DNA of 64,000 bases from Pseudomonas saliphila. Lineage in GTDB: Bacteria; Pseudomonadota; Gammaproteobacteria; Pseudomonadales; Pseudomonadaceae. The notes under the pieces are model-generated. The model was not told the DNA's origin, searched no databases, and saw only the letters and a list, made by a program, of their open reading frames with translations. The DNA is taken from the NCBI RefSeq assembly GCF_008638345.1, contig NZ_VTVA01000001.1, positions 362,844-426,843 on the forward strand. The letters are read 5' to 3'. The translations under genes and the position numbers were made by a program. Shown here piece by piece: positions 55,792 to 63,228 of the stretch; position 1 is the stretch's first letter; each line of letters opens with the position of its first letter.

Positions 55792-56098
55792 TTTCCAGCA
55801 CCTCACGAATCGACTTCAGGATATGCGCGGGTATGTTTTCCTTAACGGCCTTTTTGTAGACCACCAACAACCAGATCTCACCATTGGCCAACCTGGTGAA
55901 GTAAATGACACGTACTCCACCACGCTTCCCTGAACCCGCTATCGACCAACGAACCTTTCTACACCCGCCGCTGCCTGGAATGGGATCGCCGATTTCCGGG
56001 TTGGCTGCCAGCCAGGCGAAGAATGCACTGCGCTCCTCCTCGCTCCAGATCGTTCGGGCATCCGCTTCGAATGTAGGGGTTTCGATGATCGTAAGCAT
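55781..56098 (-). CDS. RelE/ParE-family toxin
   Basis: A 105-aa toxin of the RelE/HigB type: ETPTFEADARTIWSEEERSA, GGCRKVRWSIAGSGKRGGVR and VIYFTRLANGEIWLLVVYKK match the family core. It would cleave mRNA on the ribosome unless bound by the antitoxin. The gene lies first in a two-gene operon with its antitoxin, in the accessory part of the window. Confidence 0.85.
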   Translation of the reverse strand: MLTIIETPTFEADARTIWSEEERSAFFAWLAANPEIGDPIPGSGGCRKVRWSIAGSGKRGGVRVIYFTRLANGEIWLLVVYKKAVKENIPAHILKSIREVLENEQ

Positions 56099-56241
56099 GG
56101 GCCCAATATACGTCATTGACGGAGTTACGCAAGATGGATGGCTGGCTTTTCCTACCGCGCGATGGCATAAAGCTTTTTTTCCGCACCGAACCGTCCGTTT
56201 GGGCTGCGGTCACCGAACACCAGTACTGATGGGATGCGTAG

Positions 56242-57763
56242 ATGCGAATTGGAATTGACTTTGGAACAAGCTATACGGCGGCAGCCGCTGCCGTCGAGGG
56301 CGCTATCGAGCACATTAGCTTCCATGGCGACAGCCAATTCCGCACGGTGGTGTTCATTCCCGAAACGCCTGTCGACATGAGCCAGTTCGATGAATCCGTT
56401 TACGAGCTGGAGGTCGCGAACATCGTCAGGAGTGAGAAGAGCAGCTATCGCGCCAGGTTGAAAGAATACGAGCAGAGGGCAAGTCAGATTCGAGTGACCT
56501 ACCGAAAGCAGGCGCGCGACGGTGAGATCTCAGACGAAGCCGCACGCCGCACGCCGACAGACCGAAGTGGCGCTTTCGGCATTGAACCAGCCGGTGCTCC
56601 AGTCAGATGAAGCACTGAAAACCGCTGCGGTTGCAGCGATTCGCCGTCAGTGGGTCCAGGACCAAATCACAGCAGGCCGCGAGCGCTCGATAACAGTCGA
56701 CGAATCGGCAGTATTCGGCGAAGAGGCTATAGAGGAATTCTTTGCATACGAAGCCGGCCGATTGATCCAGTCTCCGAAATCTCTTCTTGGGTACAAGTTG
56801 GGTGAGCCGCAACGCGTTGCAATCGTACGTATCGTGGCGAATGTATTGCGCCACGTCCGCCAGGCAGCGAGCACTCAACTAGGAGTCGAGGTGACTGAAG
56901 CTACGATCGGTCGCCCCGTCACGTTTCGAAGCTCAATGGGCGACGCCGGAAGCGAACAAGCCATTGGTTTGCTGCGCGAAGCAGCGACGCAAGCCGGCTT
57001 TGACGCGGTAGAGTTTCTAGCCGAGCCGGCAGCGGCGGCGATCAATTATCACGCCCAGTCGGCTGCTGCGCATGAGGTTGTCGTTGTAGATGTCGGGGGC
57101 GGTACCACCGACATCGCACTTGGCGTCATCGGCGGCGTCGCCAACGAGCCGCAAATCGAAGCGACCTGGGGAATGGGCAAAGGAGGCACCGATGTTGACC
57201 TGGGTCTTTCCCTGACGGCCGTGATGCCGAAATTCGGCAAGGACAATTGCCGCCTGCTTGCCCCGGTCTATGTCAACGCCGCAACGGTCAGCGATCTGAA
57301 TCGGCAGCTGGATTTTCGCAAGACGCGACTGGACGGTGTACCAGAACCGTTTATGAGCCGCCTGCGTACCTTGCAGCGTAATGGCGTGGCCATTCGGCTT
57401 AATCAGGATGTCGAGCGACTCAAGATCGCACTGAGCACAGAAACCAAGGCGGCGGTGACGCTCGACTATATCGAGCCTGACCTGCGAGCTACTGCAGACC
57501 GTTCGCACCTCGAACAAGGGTACGAAGCCTTCCAACGTTCATTCTCTGACCTGTTGCGTCAAGTAAGCCAAGAGACGGCCAGCCGAAACCCCGTAGTGTT
57601 CCTCACCGGAGGCATGTCTCGCGCACCCTACATCGCTGAAGCAGTGCGCGAGCACTTCCCTGATAGCCAATTGGTCCATGGCGACGCATCCCTGGGTGTC
57701 GTGGGCGGCTTGGCCTTACACGCCGCCATGCAGCGCTCAGTGGTGGACCGGCCTTCCTCCTAG
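56242..57763 (+). pseudogene. Hsp70-like (YegD-type) chaperone gene, frameshifted
   Basis: An actin-fold ATPase gene related to DnaK/YegD. Frame 1 (56242 to about 56552) starts MRIGIDFGTSYTAAAA with the phosphate-1 loop; the rest continues in another frame to 57763 with VVVVDVGGGTTDIALGVIGG (phosphate 2) and NPVVFLTGGMSRAPYIAEAV (adenosine motif). The break lies at a 7-bp tandem duplication, GCCGCAC twice at 56539-56552; removing one copy joins the frames as DEAARRQTEVALSAL. So it is a recent frameshift or a switchable locus. C-terminal substrate domain is short, as in YegD. Confidence 0.85.
56539..56552 (+). repeat. 7-bp tandem duplication causing the frameshift
   Basis: GCCGCACGCCGCAC, two perfect copies of GCCGCAC next to each other, exactly at the point where the reading frame of the Hsp70-like gene changes. 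With one copy the two halves are in frame. Confidence 0.85.
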
Positions 57764-57801
57764 CTTCGACGCAATGAACAAAACGATTTGGGCGGGTTTC
57801 G
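57687..57801 (+). repeat. Direct repeat, copy 1 (3' end of the Hsp70-like gene)
   Basis: The last about 75 coding bases of the Hsp70-like gene plus its downstream flank. The same sequence with about eight mismatches and a 4-base insertion occurs at 59167-59285. Between the copies lie the repeats, the 344-aa gene and its flanks. Confidence 0.88.
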
Positions 57802-57875
57802 AATGGCACCCAGCTCTGCTCGTTTCCTGAAGCGAGATCCACCTGAATTCGGGTATGAGGAAAGAAAGGGGACAT

Positions 57876-57897
57876 GATGAACTGACCCCAATTTTTT
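57876..57897. repeat. GGTCAG-family repeat, degenerate half copy
   Basis: GATGAACTGACCCCAATTTT, a version of the right arm lacking the TCATC part. It lies about 75 bases after direct repeat 1, in the same relative place as the copy after direct repeat 2. Confidence 0.6.
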
Positions 57898-57935
57898 TCG
57901 TCTCCTTTCTCCACTTAGCAACATTTTCTGTGAAG

Positions 57936-58970
57936 CTATCTGTTAACTTCGCTTACTGCCTGTACCACAGGCCTAGATAATATCTCGACCATGGATTTTT
58001 GATTCGAAAAATCATTTTCGCCACTCACCGCATATCCTGTTGATTGAGGTGAAAAAATACAACTAGCTGCTTGAAGTAATACAGCATCACGCACACCTTC
58101 ATCGCCTGAAGCCTCAACTAAGGCACCATGGGTCATTAGCGCGTTTTGGCGATGTTTATTAACTATTGCATTGTGCTTATGGTTAAGGAAGTTTTTCGCA
58201 GAAAGAAACAGCATATATGCCATAACTGAGAAAATTAGGAACTTACTTATTGAGAGCTGTATTGCGTCGTAGGTTGTCTCAGGATTGAGAAATGGAATTT
58301 TATGTAAAAACAAGCTTATGACAGCAAACACGCCTAATCCAATTGCCAATTTGACTGCATAACCCTGCCAACGGTCAGCTTCGCCTGTGTGATGCTCATA
58401 TTCAGCATTGAAGTGAGCTGCTTGTTTTGTAACGCCCTCTTCCGCTGCTACACGCCGAATTTCGTCAAGAACAATTTTTGCGTCTTTTTCATGTTTGGCG
58501 AGATCTCCTGATATTTTATTAGATTTGTCTTCAATTGCTTGAAGAGTCGCCCTTGCATCAGAGTCAAGCCGCTGAAAGTCAGCAGACCTATGCAGAGAAT
58601 ACGAAATATATTGATGGAGCGCTTGAAACGCAGGTGGATAGGCCCCTACTACCTGTTTAACAAGATTTGTTCTTGCAGTACCTGGATCTTGTTGCTCGGG
58701 ACTAAACTCCATTATTTGCGTAAACAACTTGTAATGGTTGTTAGAATTGTCTCGAATTGGTGTGAGCACGTTGTCAGGGAAATCTTGTAGCGCTGTAACA
58801 GATAGCCGCTTGTATAAATCGATTAAGATTTGTGCTGGCTCAACGACCTCATTAAAGTTCAACCTGGCACCGAGATCCTCAACCCTTGGAAGACTAGCCA
58901 CATCAAAGTTCTGAATTCTGCTTAGTGATTCCTTTGCTTCCTCATAAAGCTCTTCTTTTCCGACTATCAT
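57936..58970 (-). CDS. Membrane protein with coiled coil, unknown function
   Basis: A 344-aa protein I do not recognise. Residues 1-130 are helical and soluble, 135-190 look like a coiled coil (TLQAIEDKSNKISGDLAKHE), then two membrane helices (about 205-225 AVKLAIGLGVFAVISLFLHK and 240-265 ISKFLIFSVMAYMLFLSAKN) and a C-terminal soluble tail. It is richer in A+T and Lys/Asn than its surroundings, which suggests transfer. AAGGAAAG precedes the ATG. It sits between two direct repeats of the Hsp70 gene's 3' end, on the opposite strand. Confidence 0.75.
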   Translation of the reverse strand: MIVGKEELYEEAKESLSRIQNFDVASLPRVEDLGARLNFNEVVEPAQILIDLYKRLSVTALQDFPDNVLTPIRDNSNNHYKLFTQIMEFSPEQQDPGTARTNLVKQVVGAYPPAFQALHQYISYSLHRSADFQRLDSDARATLQAIEDKSNKISGDLAKHEKDAKIVLDEIRRVAAEEGVTKQAAHFNAEYEHHTGEADRWQGYAVKLAIGLGVFAVISLFLHKIPFLNPETTYDAIQLSISKFLIFSVMAYMLFLSAKNFLNHKHNAIVNKHRQNALMTHGALVEASGDEGVRDAVLLQAASCIFSPQSTGYAVSGENDFSNQKSMVEILSRPVVQAVSEVNR

Positions 58971-59117
58971 TTTCTTTCCTTAGGCAGGTAATCGATCTAA
59001 TGTTAACGCCCGCAACAACGGAAGCTTAGGAGTGCCCGCGAGGAAGCACCCAGACTGCTTGCGCTTATTAATATTTTATATCGGGTGATTTCACCCAACT
59101 CACTTTAAAAACACATT

Positions 59118-59160
59118 TGGGTCAGATGAGCATTAATCTGAAACTTTCATACGACCCCAA
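59118..59160. repeat. GGTCAG-family inverted repeat, imperfect
   Basis: TTGGGTCAGATGA on the left and TCATACGACCCCAA on the right, with CATTAATCTGAAACT in between. Arms match the 55381 and 60513 copies with a few changes. Confidence 0.75.
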
Positions 59161-59166
59161 TTCACA

Positions 59167-59285
59167 CATCCCTGGGTGTCGTGAACGGCTTGGCCTTGCA
59201 CGCCGCCATACAGCGCTCAGTGGTGAACCGGCCTTCCTCCGAGTTAGCTTCGACTCAATGAGCAAAACGATTTGGGCAGGTTTCG
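59167..59285 (+). repeat. Direct repeat, copy 2 (Hsp70 3' end)
   Basis: About 93% identical to 57687-57801. Here the tail would encode a different ending (SSEL then stop rather than SS then stop), so it looks like a second, diverged gene end rather than a simple duplicate. It is followed by a GGTCAG half repeat as in copy 1. Confidence 0.87.
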
Positions 59286-59300
59286 TGGGAAAGAAAAGGT

Positions 59301-59324
59301 TTAATGTTCACCTGAGCCCAATTT
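59301..59324. repeat. GGTCAG-family repeat, half copy
   Basis: TTAATGTTCACCTGAGCCCA followed by ATTT matches the right arm with two substitutions. It sits 16 bases after direct repeat 2. Confidence 0.65.
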
Positions 59325-59336
59325 CTTCCCTGCATA

Positions 59337-60251
59337 TTAAGTTGATTTACGTAAGAGCGACCTGAGAAACACTGTAAATCCTAGAGCATCATCTTTCTGG
59401 TCAATAACAGCTAGGAGCGGTTCCAAATTATCAGCAGAGAGAAGCTTTTTGCCAGCAACCACTGCCAGCTCCGCCTGAGCCAGCGTCCCCTCGACAGTTC
59501 CAAGCCACTTGGCCCACTTGGCGAGCTCTTCATAGCTCATCTCATCAATATCCTTCTCTCGAAATAATTTGATATCGTTACCAAGACCTTTAACTAACAA
59601 CACCCGAAGATCATTTTCCGGATAAAGAGCTTCAAGGCCCTGTATCTCTGCTAACGGCTCCTCTATGTAATACGGCTTCTCGATCGCACGCCCCTGTATC
59701 GTCGACAGCTCGTCAACCTCCTTATCTGTGGCAAGCCGTTGCGTCGTTATAAGACCATTCCGGGACTTCGCCATCGCCTGCATGCGTCTGACCACTCCCA
59801 GTGGACAACCTTGATTTAAATTCGTAAGCGCCTGAATATTTTTATAGATCCAATCTCCGCCGAGAGACCCTCTAATGTTATCGATCTTCTCATCAAGCTC
59901 TTTCAACCTGCTTGCGAATATCCAAAGCCTCTCCCGATTTTCTTTTTCTATAACATCACGGTCGAATTTTCTCGAAAGCGTTTCGAAGTCAACACCAAAG
60001 TACTTCTTTCCGCAGTCCTGGCCAATATTCGTTTCGTATCCATCTTCAGTAACAGCTATGTAGCCTTTCGCATGCGGGGTATGGCAGTTAGAGAGGCCGC
60101 ATCTAATCCTATCTTTAAATTGGTAACTCCCTATGACGGACTTCATCTTCTTATCCTTAGGATCCAAATCCGCCATATATCCGGGCCTAGATGTAATATC
60201 TTCCCATGTAGCTACCGTGATGAGCCCTTTGTCTGTATTTAGAGTGATCAA
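59337..60251 (-). CDS. Hypothetical protein with Cys/His cluster
   Basis: A 304-aa soluble protein I do not recognise. A Cys/His cluster, RCGLSNCHTPHAKGY (about 51-65) and GQDCGKKYFG (about 77-86), could bind zinc. A long charged helical segment follows (SRKFDRDVIEKENRERLWIF). It starts TTG at 60251 after AGGGGAAA. The base composition is AT-richer than the core genes and it lies between GGTCAG repeats, so it is probably acquired. Confidence 0.65.
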   Translation of the reverse strand: MITLNTDKGLITVATWEDITSRPGYMADLDPKDKKMKSVIGSYQFKDRIRCGLSNCHTPHAKGYIAVTEDGYETNIGQDCGKKYFGVDFETLSRKFDRDVIEKENRERLWIFASRLKELDEKIDNIRGSLGGDWIYKNIQALTNLNQGCPLGVVRRMQAMAKSRNGLITTQRLATDKEVDELSTIQGRAIEKPYYIEEPLAEIQGLEALYPENDLRVLLVKGLGNDIKLFREKDIDEMSYEELAKWAKWLGTVEGTLAQAELAVVAGKKLLSADNLEPLLAVIDQKDDALGFTVFLRSLLRKST

Positions 60252-60675
60252 GGTGGTTTCCCCTATTATTTATGCGTAACGACTAGATTTATGGCCGGCG
60301 CTTCGATATGCAGCCCCCCGGGCTTTCACGAAGACTAGCTAGCGCTTCGAGATTTTGCTGTCGACCTGAGCATCTGCCTCCAGCAGGGCTACCTCTTGTC
60401 TTTTGTCCCACCACGCCTCTACCGCTCCCTGAAAAATAGGAGTTGCAAGTAAGAAAACTAAGATAACAAAAGACTGCTATCCCTGTGCTACCGCCCAAAG
60501 GATGCCGGGGAGATTGGGGTCAGATGACGGTTTCCGATTAAAACTTTCGGTTAATGTTCATCTGACCCCAATTTCTGTTTCAGTAGTCGCAATAGGCGAG
60601 CGATTAAACTCATCCCGCATGCTTTTCTTTAATGACATAGCCCTATTTCCATAATTCATACGCGTTGATTTTTCT
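60252..60675. other. Intergenic stretch with repeat before the cassette array
   Basis: Contains the GGTCAG inverted repeat at 60513-60572 and the end of the cassette array. A 69-codon frame at 60289-60498 is Gly/Ser/Arg-rich and not convincing. Confidence 0.5.
60513..60572. repeat. GGTCAG-family inverted repeat, full copy
   Basis: ATTGGGGTCAGATGA (60513-60527) and TCATCTGACCCCAAT (60558-60572), perfect 15-base arms, 30-base spacer. Same family as the copy at 55381-55426. Confidence 0.85.
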
Positions 60676-60788
60676 ACCTAACGCCTTAGTTAAGTAGACT
60701 TGCATAGCGGAGCCAACAACATGGCAAGCTTTTTCCTGCCATACTGTTGGTGTAGCGAAGCAAGTTCGGCTTTAACGAATTGTTAGAC
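60676..60788 (-). repeat. attC site of cassette C
   Basis: On the minus strand it runs from R'' GTCTAAC (60782-60788) through AATTCGTTAAAGCC to CTTAACTAAGGC and R' GTTAGGT (60676-60682), 113 bases. The TAA of the R'' box is also the stop codon of the TPR gene, as is common in cassettes. The inner boxes match Pseudomonas-type attC sites. Confidence 0.85.
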
Positions 60789-61361
60789 AGAACTTTTGAG
60801 TCGCTGCGCGTGCCGGATGATTGGACGCAGCAATAATCTAACCAGCGCCCGGATGTTGTTGTGGCTGGAGATAAATCTTGCGATAGGCGGACTAACTGAA
60901 TAGTAGGAGGATACAAAAAGCCTCCCATACGCAGATTTGCTCAAGATTTTGTCTCTCCACCAACGAAGGAGGTTAACCTCTATCGCTAGCGGCGTACCAA
61001 ATGCAGCGGTTGCCACTACGCATTGTGACGTCTTGATGGCGTTGAGATTGTTTTGAATGTCTATGTCACGCGGACTCAACTGCGCCGCTCTCTCTAACAA
61101 CGGAATTGCAGCCTCCTTATTTCCGTTCCCTTCCCACAGGAGTAGAGCTTTCAGGTTGAGGTAAATGGCGCTGTCCGGAACAAGCTCGATTGACCGGTCT
61201 ATGTACTGCAGTGCCAAGTCGATGTTTGCAGGCGCCGCACCCGTTATGGATGAATTGGACCCGTAGACCTGCTTGTTGGCCTGTAACTCATGCAGGATAA
61301 ACATTGCTTTGAGCTGGTACTGCTCGGCCTCTGTGAACTTTTCAATATCTGTTTGTTCCAC
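60783..61361 (-). CDS. TPR protein with CFI-box C-terminal domain (cassette C)
   Basis: A 192-aa protein. Residues about 45-105 form two to three TPR-like helical pairs (IDLALQYIDRSIELVPDSAI and EAAIPLLERAAQLSPRDIDI). The rest matches the CFI-box-CTERM domain: CVVATAAFGTPLAIEVNLLR followed by RDKILSKSAYGRLFVSSYYS and SPPIARFISSHNNIRALVRL. This domain occurs at the C-termini of very different bacterial proteins and has no proven function. Starts GTG at 61361 after AGGAGG. Confidence 0.83.
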   Translation of the reverse strand: MEQTDIEKFTEAEQYQLKAMFILHELQANKQVYGSNSSITGAAPANIDLALQYIDRSIELVPDSAIYLNLKALLLWEGNGNKEAAIPLLERAAQLSPRDIDIQNNLNAIKTSQCVVATAAFGTPLAIEVNLLRWWRDKILSKSAYGRLFVSSYYSVSPPIARFISSHNNIRALVRLLLRPIIRHAQRLKSSV

Positions 61362-61389
61362 TTCGCCTCCTAGTGGTGATTGGTGTGCC

Positions 61390-61439
61390 GTCTAACGCTT
61401 GAATTGAGCCACGCAGCGAAGAGGCGTCGGCTGTTAGGT
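61390..61439 (-). repeat. attC site of cassette B, short form
   Basis: On the minus strand: R'' ACCTAAC, then AGCCGACGCC, a loop TCTTCGCT, GCGTGGCTCAATTCAAGC and R' GTTAGAC, 50 bases in total. Compared with Pseudomonas-type attC sites, about ten bases are missing right after R'' (the L'' region), so it may recombine poorly. Confidence 0.78.
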
Positions 61440-61445
61440 CTCACT

Positions 61446-62186
61446 TCATAACCCTTCTGCAAACTTTCTTGGGGTGAGGCTGAAAGAGTCGGCGACTGTG
61501 ATACACAGGCGCTTATCTATGGTGTTCATGAAGAAAACTCTGCTAGAAAACTTGCCAAGATACACCCAATCTCGAGCGCCTTCAGGCTCACAGAGGTTCT
61601 TGTTTTCAAGGAAGAATGTGTTCGCAGCACCATTGAAGATGGCCTTCCCGTCTGAGTAACCGGCGGCGACAGTGCCGGCGAGTTGCATGAGGATCAGTGC
61701 ACTGGAGCAGATGAGAGCGCTCTTTTCGTGCTTGAAGATTCGATAAGTGAAGCAACAACCAGCAAAAAATAGCGCTGCAGCGAGCGCTAGGACGCTATTT
61801 TCGTCCTCGTAGTGAAAATCACTTCGAATGAATCTGGATATAGCCTGATAGTAGGCAATCCCGAAGGCGATTGAATATAGGAGGATCAGGTAAGCAGATA
61901 GATTTTTGAGGAGCTCCGAATCTGTATGATCCGACTGACTAAACAAGACGAGCGAGAAAAGCAAAGGGGCCGATATGAGTATTAGTAATCGATCAAGCGG
62001 AGCGCTTATGTAGTCGATGGAAGATGCATATGGGAAAACATCGAAACCGAATACTCTCCAGTAGCCGAATATGTATGCGGAACCCAAGAGCATCGCGTAA
62101 GCGTATATCAGCACGCCAAGGCCCAACTTGTCGGTGACAAAGGATATGCTCGATGAGTTCAAAGCACTGTGCGACGGCTTTTGCAT
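61446..62186 (-). CDS. Membrane protein of unknown function (cassette B)
   Basis: A 246-aa protein with about five membrane helices (LGVLIYAYAMLLGSAYIFGY and LLILISAPLLFSLVLFSQSD among them) and a soluble C-terminal part of about 60 residues (SSRVFFMNTIDKRLCITVAD). I do not recognise it. The ATG at 62186 lies 12 bases into the cassette, typical for cassette genes; an in-frame start at 62222 would be inside the previous cassette's attC. Confidence 0.68.
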   Translation of the reverse strand: MQKPSHSALNSSSISFVTDKLGLGVLIYAYAMLLGSAYIFGYWRVFGFDVFPYASSIDYISAPLDRLLILISAPLLFSLVLFSQSDHTDSELLKNLSAYLILLYSIAFGIAYYQAISRFIRSDFHYEDENSVLALAAALFFAGCCFTYRIFKHEKSALICSSALILMQLAGTVAAGYSDGKAIFNGAANTFFLENKNLCEPEGARDWVYLGKFSSRVFFMNTIDKRLCITVADSFSLTPRKFAEGL

Positions 62187-62191
62187 GTGAG

Positions 62192-62267
62192 ACCTAACGA
62201 TGAAGCTAAGGGGCCGCGGCACGCGGTCCCAGCGAATGAAATGAGCGATTTCAGCGCCTTGTTAGCC
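62192..62267 (-). repeat. attC site of cassette A
   Basis: 76 bases; on the minus strand R'' GGCTAAC (62261-62267), AAGGCGCTGAAATCGC and an inner palindrome GGGACCGCGTGCCGCGGCCC-like stem, ending in R' GTTAGGT (62192-62198). The stop codon of the lipoprotein gene is directly adjacent. Confidence 0.85.
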
Positions 62268-62624
62268 TTACCAGCTTCTTGGCACAATTGATGTCGTGTC
62301 CGTAGTAATTTTCCAGTTCGCAAGTTTTTCTGACGAAAAACTTAAGTACAAGGTCCTTCCCACATAATCTGGGCCGCCAACTGAAACCCACTGTTGATAC
62401 GCAATTACTTCATGCTCCGAGCTCGCTTCAACAGCTTCATATCCATAATTAAATAGAGATATCGTTTCTTTTTTGGACATTCCAATAATCAATTCGCTGA
62501 TTGGAAAGGCAGCGTAGTTTTGATCGTATTTATTAAAATCGGCTACGGCCCAGCTTGATCCTGGGGGATTCGAGGCGCACCCTGAAAGTGCCATAAAAAC
62601 TATTGGTATAGCTAAATATTTCAT
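62268..62624 (-). CDS. BamE/SmpA-like small lipoprotein (cassette A)
   Basis: A 118-aa lipoprotein: signal MKYLAIPIVFMALSG with lipobox LSGC (Cys 16), then ISELIIGMSKKETISLFNYG, EVIAYQQWVSVG and TLYLSFSSEKLANWKITTD, the strand-helix pattern of the BamE/OmlA fold. GAGGTATT precedes the ATG, 18 bases into the cassette. It may associate with the outer membrane; specific role unknown. Confidence 0.7.
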   Translation of the reverse strand: MKYLAIPIVFMALSGCASNPPGSSWAVADFNKYDQNYAAFPISELIIGMSKKETISLFNYGYEAVEASSEHEVIAYQQWVSVGGPDYVGRTLYLSFSSEKLANWKITTDTTSIVPRSW

Positions 62625-62643
62625 AATACCTCTGTGGGCTAAC

Positions 62644-63228
62644 AGTGATCATATGGAATTCCCGATATGGAATATTCGTTACTTCCCGATAACGACACAA
62701 ACCAAACCGGCCCATCCGCCAAAGCCTAAACCTTCTTCAAATCAACAACTTAACGATGGCGCTGCAGACGACCACGTAATCGCGTGAATTCCGCATTTGT
62801 CGATTTCCAGACCCCTGTCTCCACCACGCCCCACCAACCACGCTACCGCCCGACCCTCATTTGGCAGGCAAGCCGGTACGCTATCAATTCGGGTATGGAA
62901 GGTAGGCTGTCCTTGCCCCTTGGGCGGGAACTGCTGCAATCCATTGCCGAACCAGCAACATAGCGCAGGGGAGTGGCGCTTGGCCATAGCTTGAGAGCCG
63001 CGAGGCTGAATCCAAGGGCTATAAGGGGCGCGACGCGCACTGCGTCAGCGACTAATGATGCCTCCCCCGCCCCACCTCGTTATAATGCCCGTTTTGCGCC
63101 AACCGCCCATGGCATCCGCTGGTTTCTGCGCTTGCGCCCCTTCATTCACAGGGCGACCTGCAGGCTATGCGTGGCATGCTGTGGTACCGCGTTAAAGTCG
63201 CCAGCCATCACCGGACAGCCAAACACCC
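62644..63228. other. Region between the cassette array and valS
   Basis: The cassette array begins at a GTTAGCC (minus strand, 62637-62643), so this region would be the expected place for an attI site and an integrase gene. I see neither: both strands give only short, Arg/Ser-rich frames (62742-62994) with no tyrosine recombinase motifs. A TATAAT at 63081-63086 may be the valS promoter -10. Confidence 0.55.
63081..63086 (+). promoter_or_regulatory. Possible -10 box of valS
   Basis: TATAAT, 143 bases before the valS ATG. No good -35 element is visible at 16-18 bases, so the call is weak. Confidence 0.35.

Larger units (their letters stand above)
58971..59336. other. Non-coding stretch with repeats
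   Basis: Contains a GGTCAG inverted repeat (59118-59160), direct repeat copy 2 (59167-59285) and a GGTCAG half copy (59301-59324). No gene seen. Confidence 0.6.
60676..62643 (-). mobile_element. Integron gene cassette array without integrase (CALIN), three cassettes
   Basis: Three cassettes read leftward. Cassette borders: A 62198-62642, B 61396-62197, C 60682-61395. Each begins with TTRRRY whose complement is the R'' box of its own attC: A starts TTAGCC and has GGCTAAC; B starts TTAGGT and has ACCTAAC; C starts TTAGAC and has GTCTAAC. This exact bookkeeping is what cassette excision/insertion produces. Genes: A a BamE-like lipoprotein, B a membrane protein, C a TPR/CFI-box protein. No intI gene lies between the array and valS. 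Many Pseudomonas genomes carry such integron remnants. Confidence 0.88.

Noticed and set aside
58990-59060. GTTAACG-containing sequence downstream of the start of the 344-aa gene as a possible attC
   Set aside because: No matching R''/R' pair with inner boxes; does not follow the cassette border rule seen in the real array.
60289-60498. 69-codon frame before the cassette array
   Set aside because: Ser/Gly/Arg-rich with no binding site, in a region dominated by repeats.
62742-62994. Possible integron integrase remnant upstream of the cassette array
   Set aside because: Both strands were read for the conserved tyrosine recombinase motifs (HxLRHSFAT, LLGH); none was found.
63000-63228. T-box or leader peptide before valS
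   Set aside because: No T-box sequence or run of valine codons was seen; only a TATAAT-like element.
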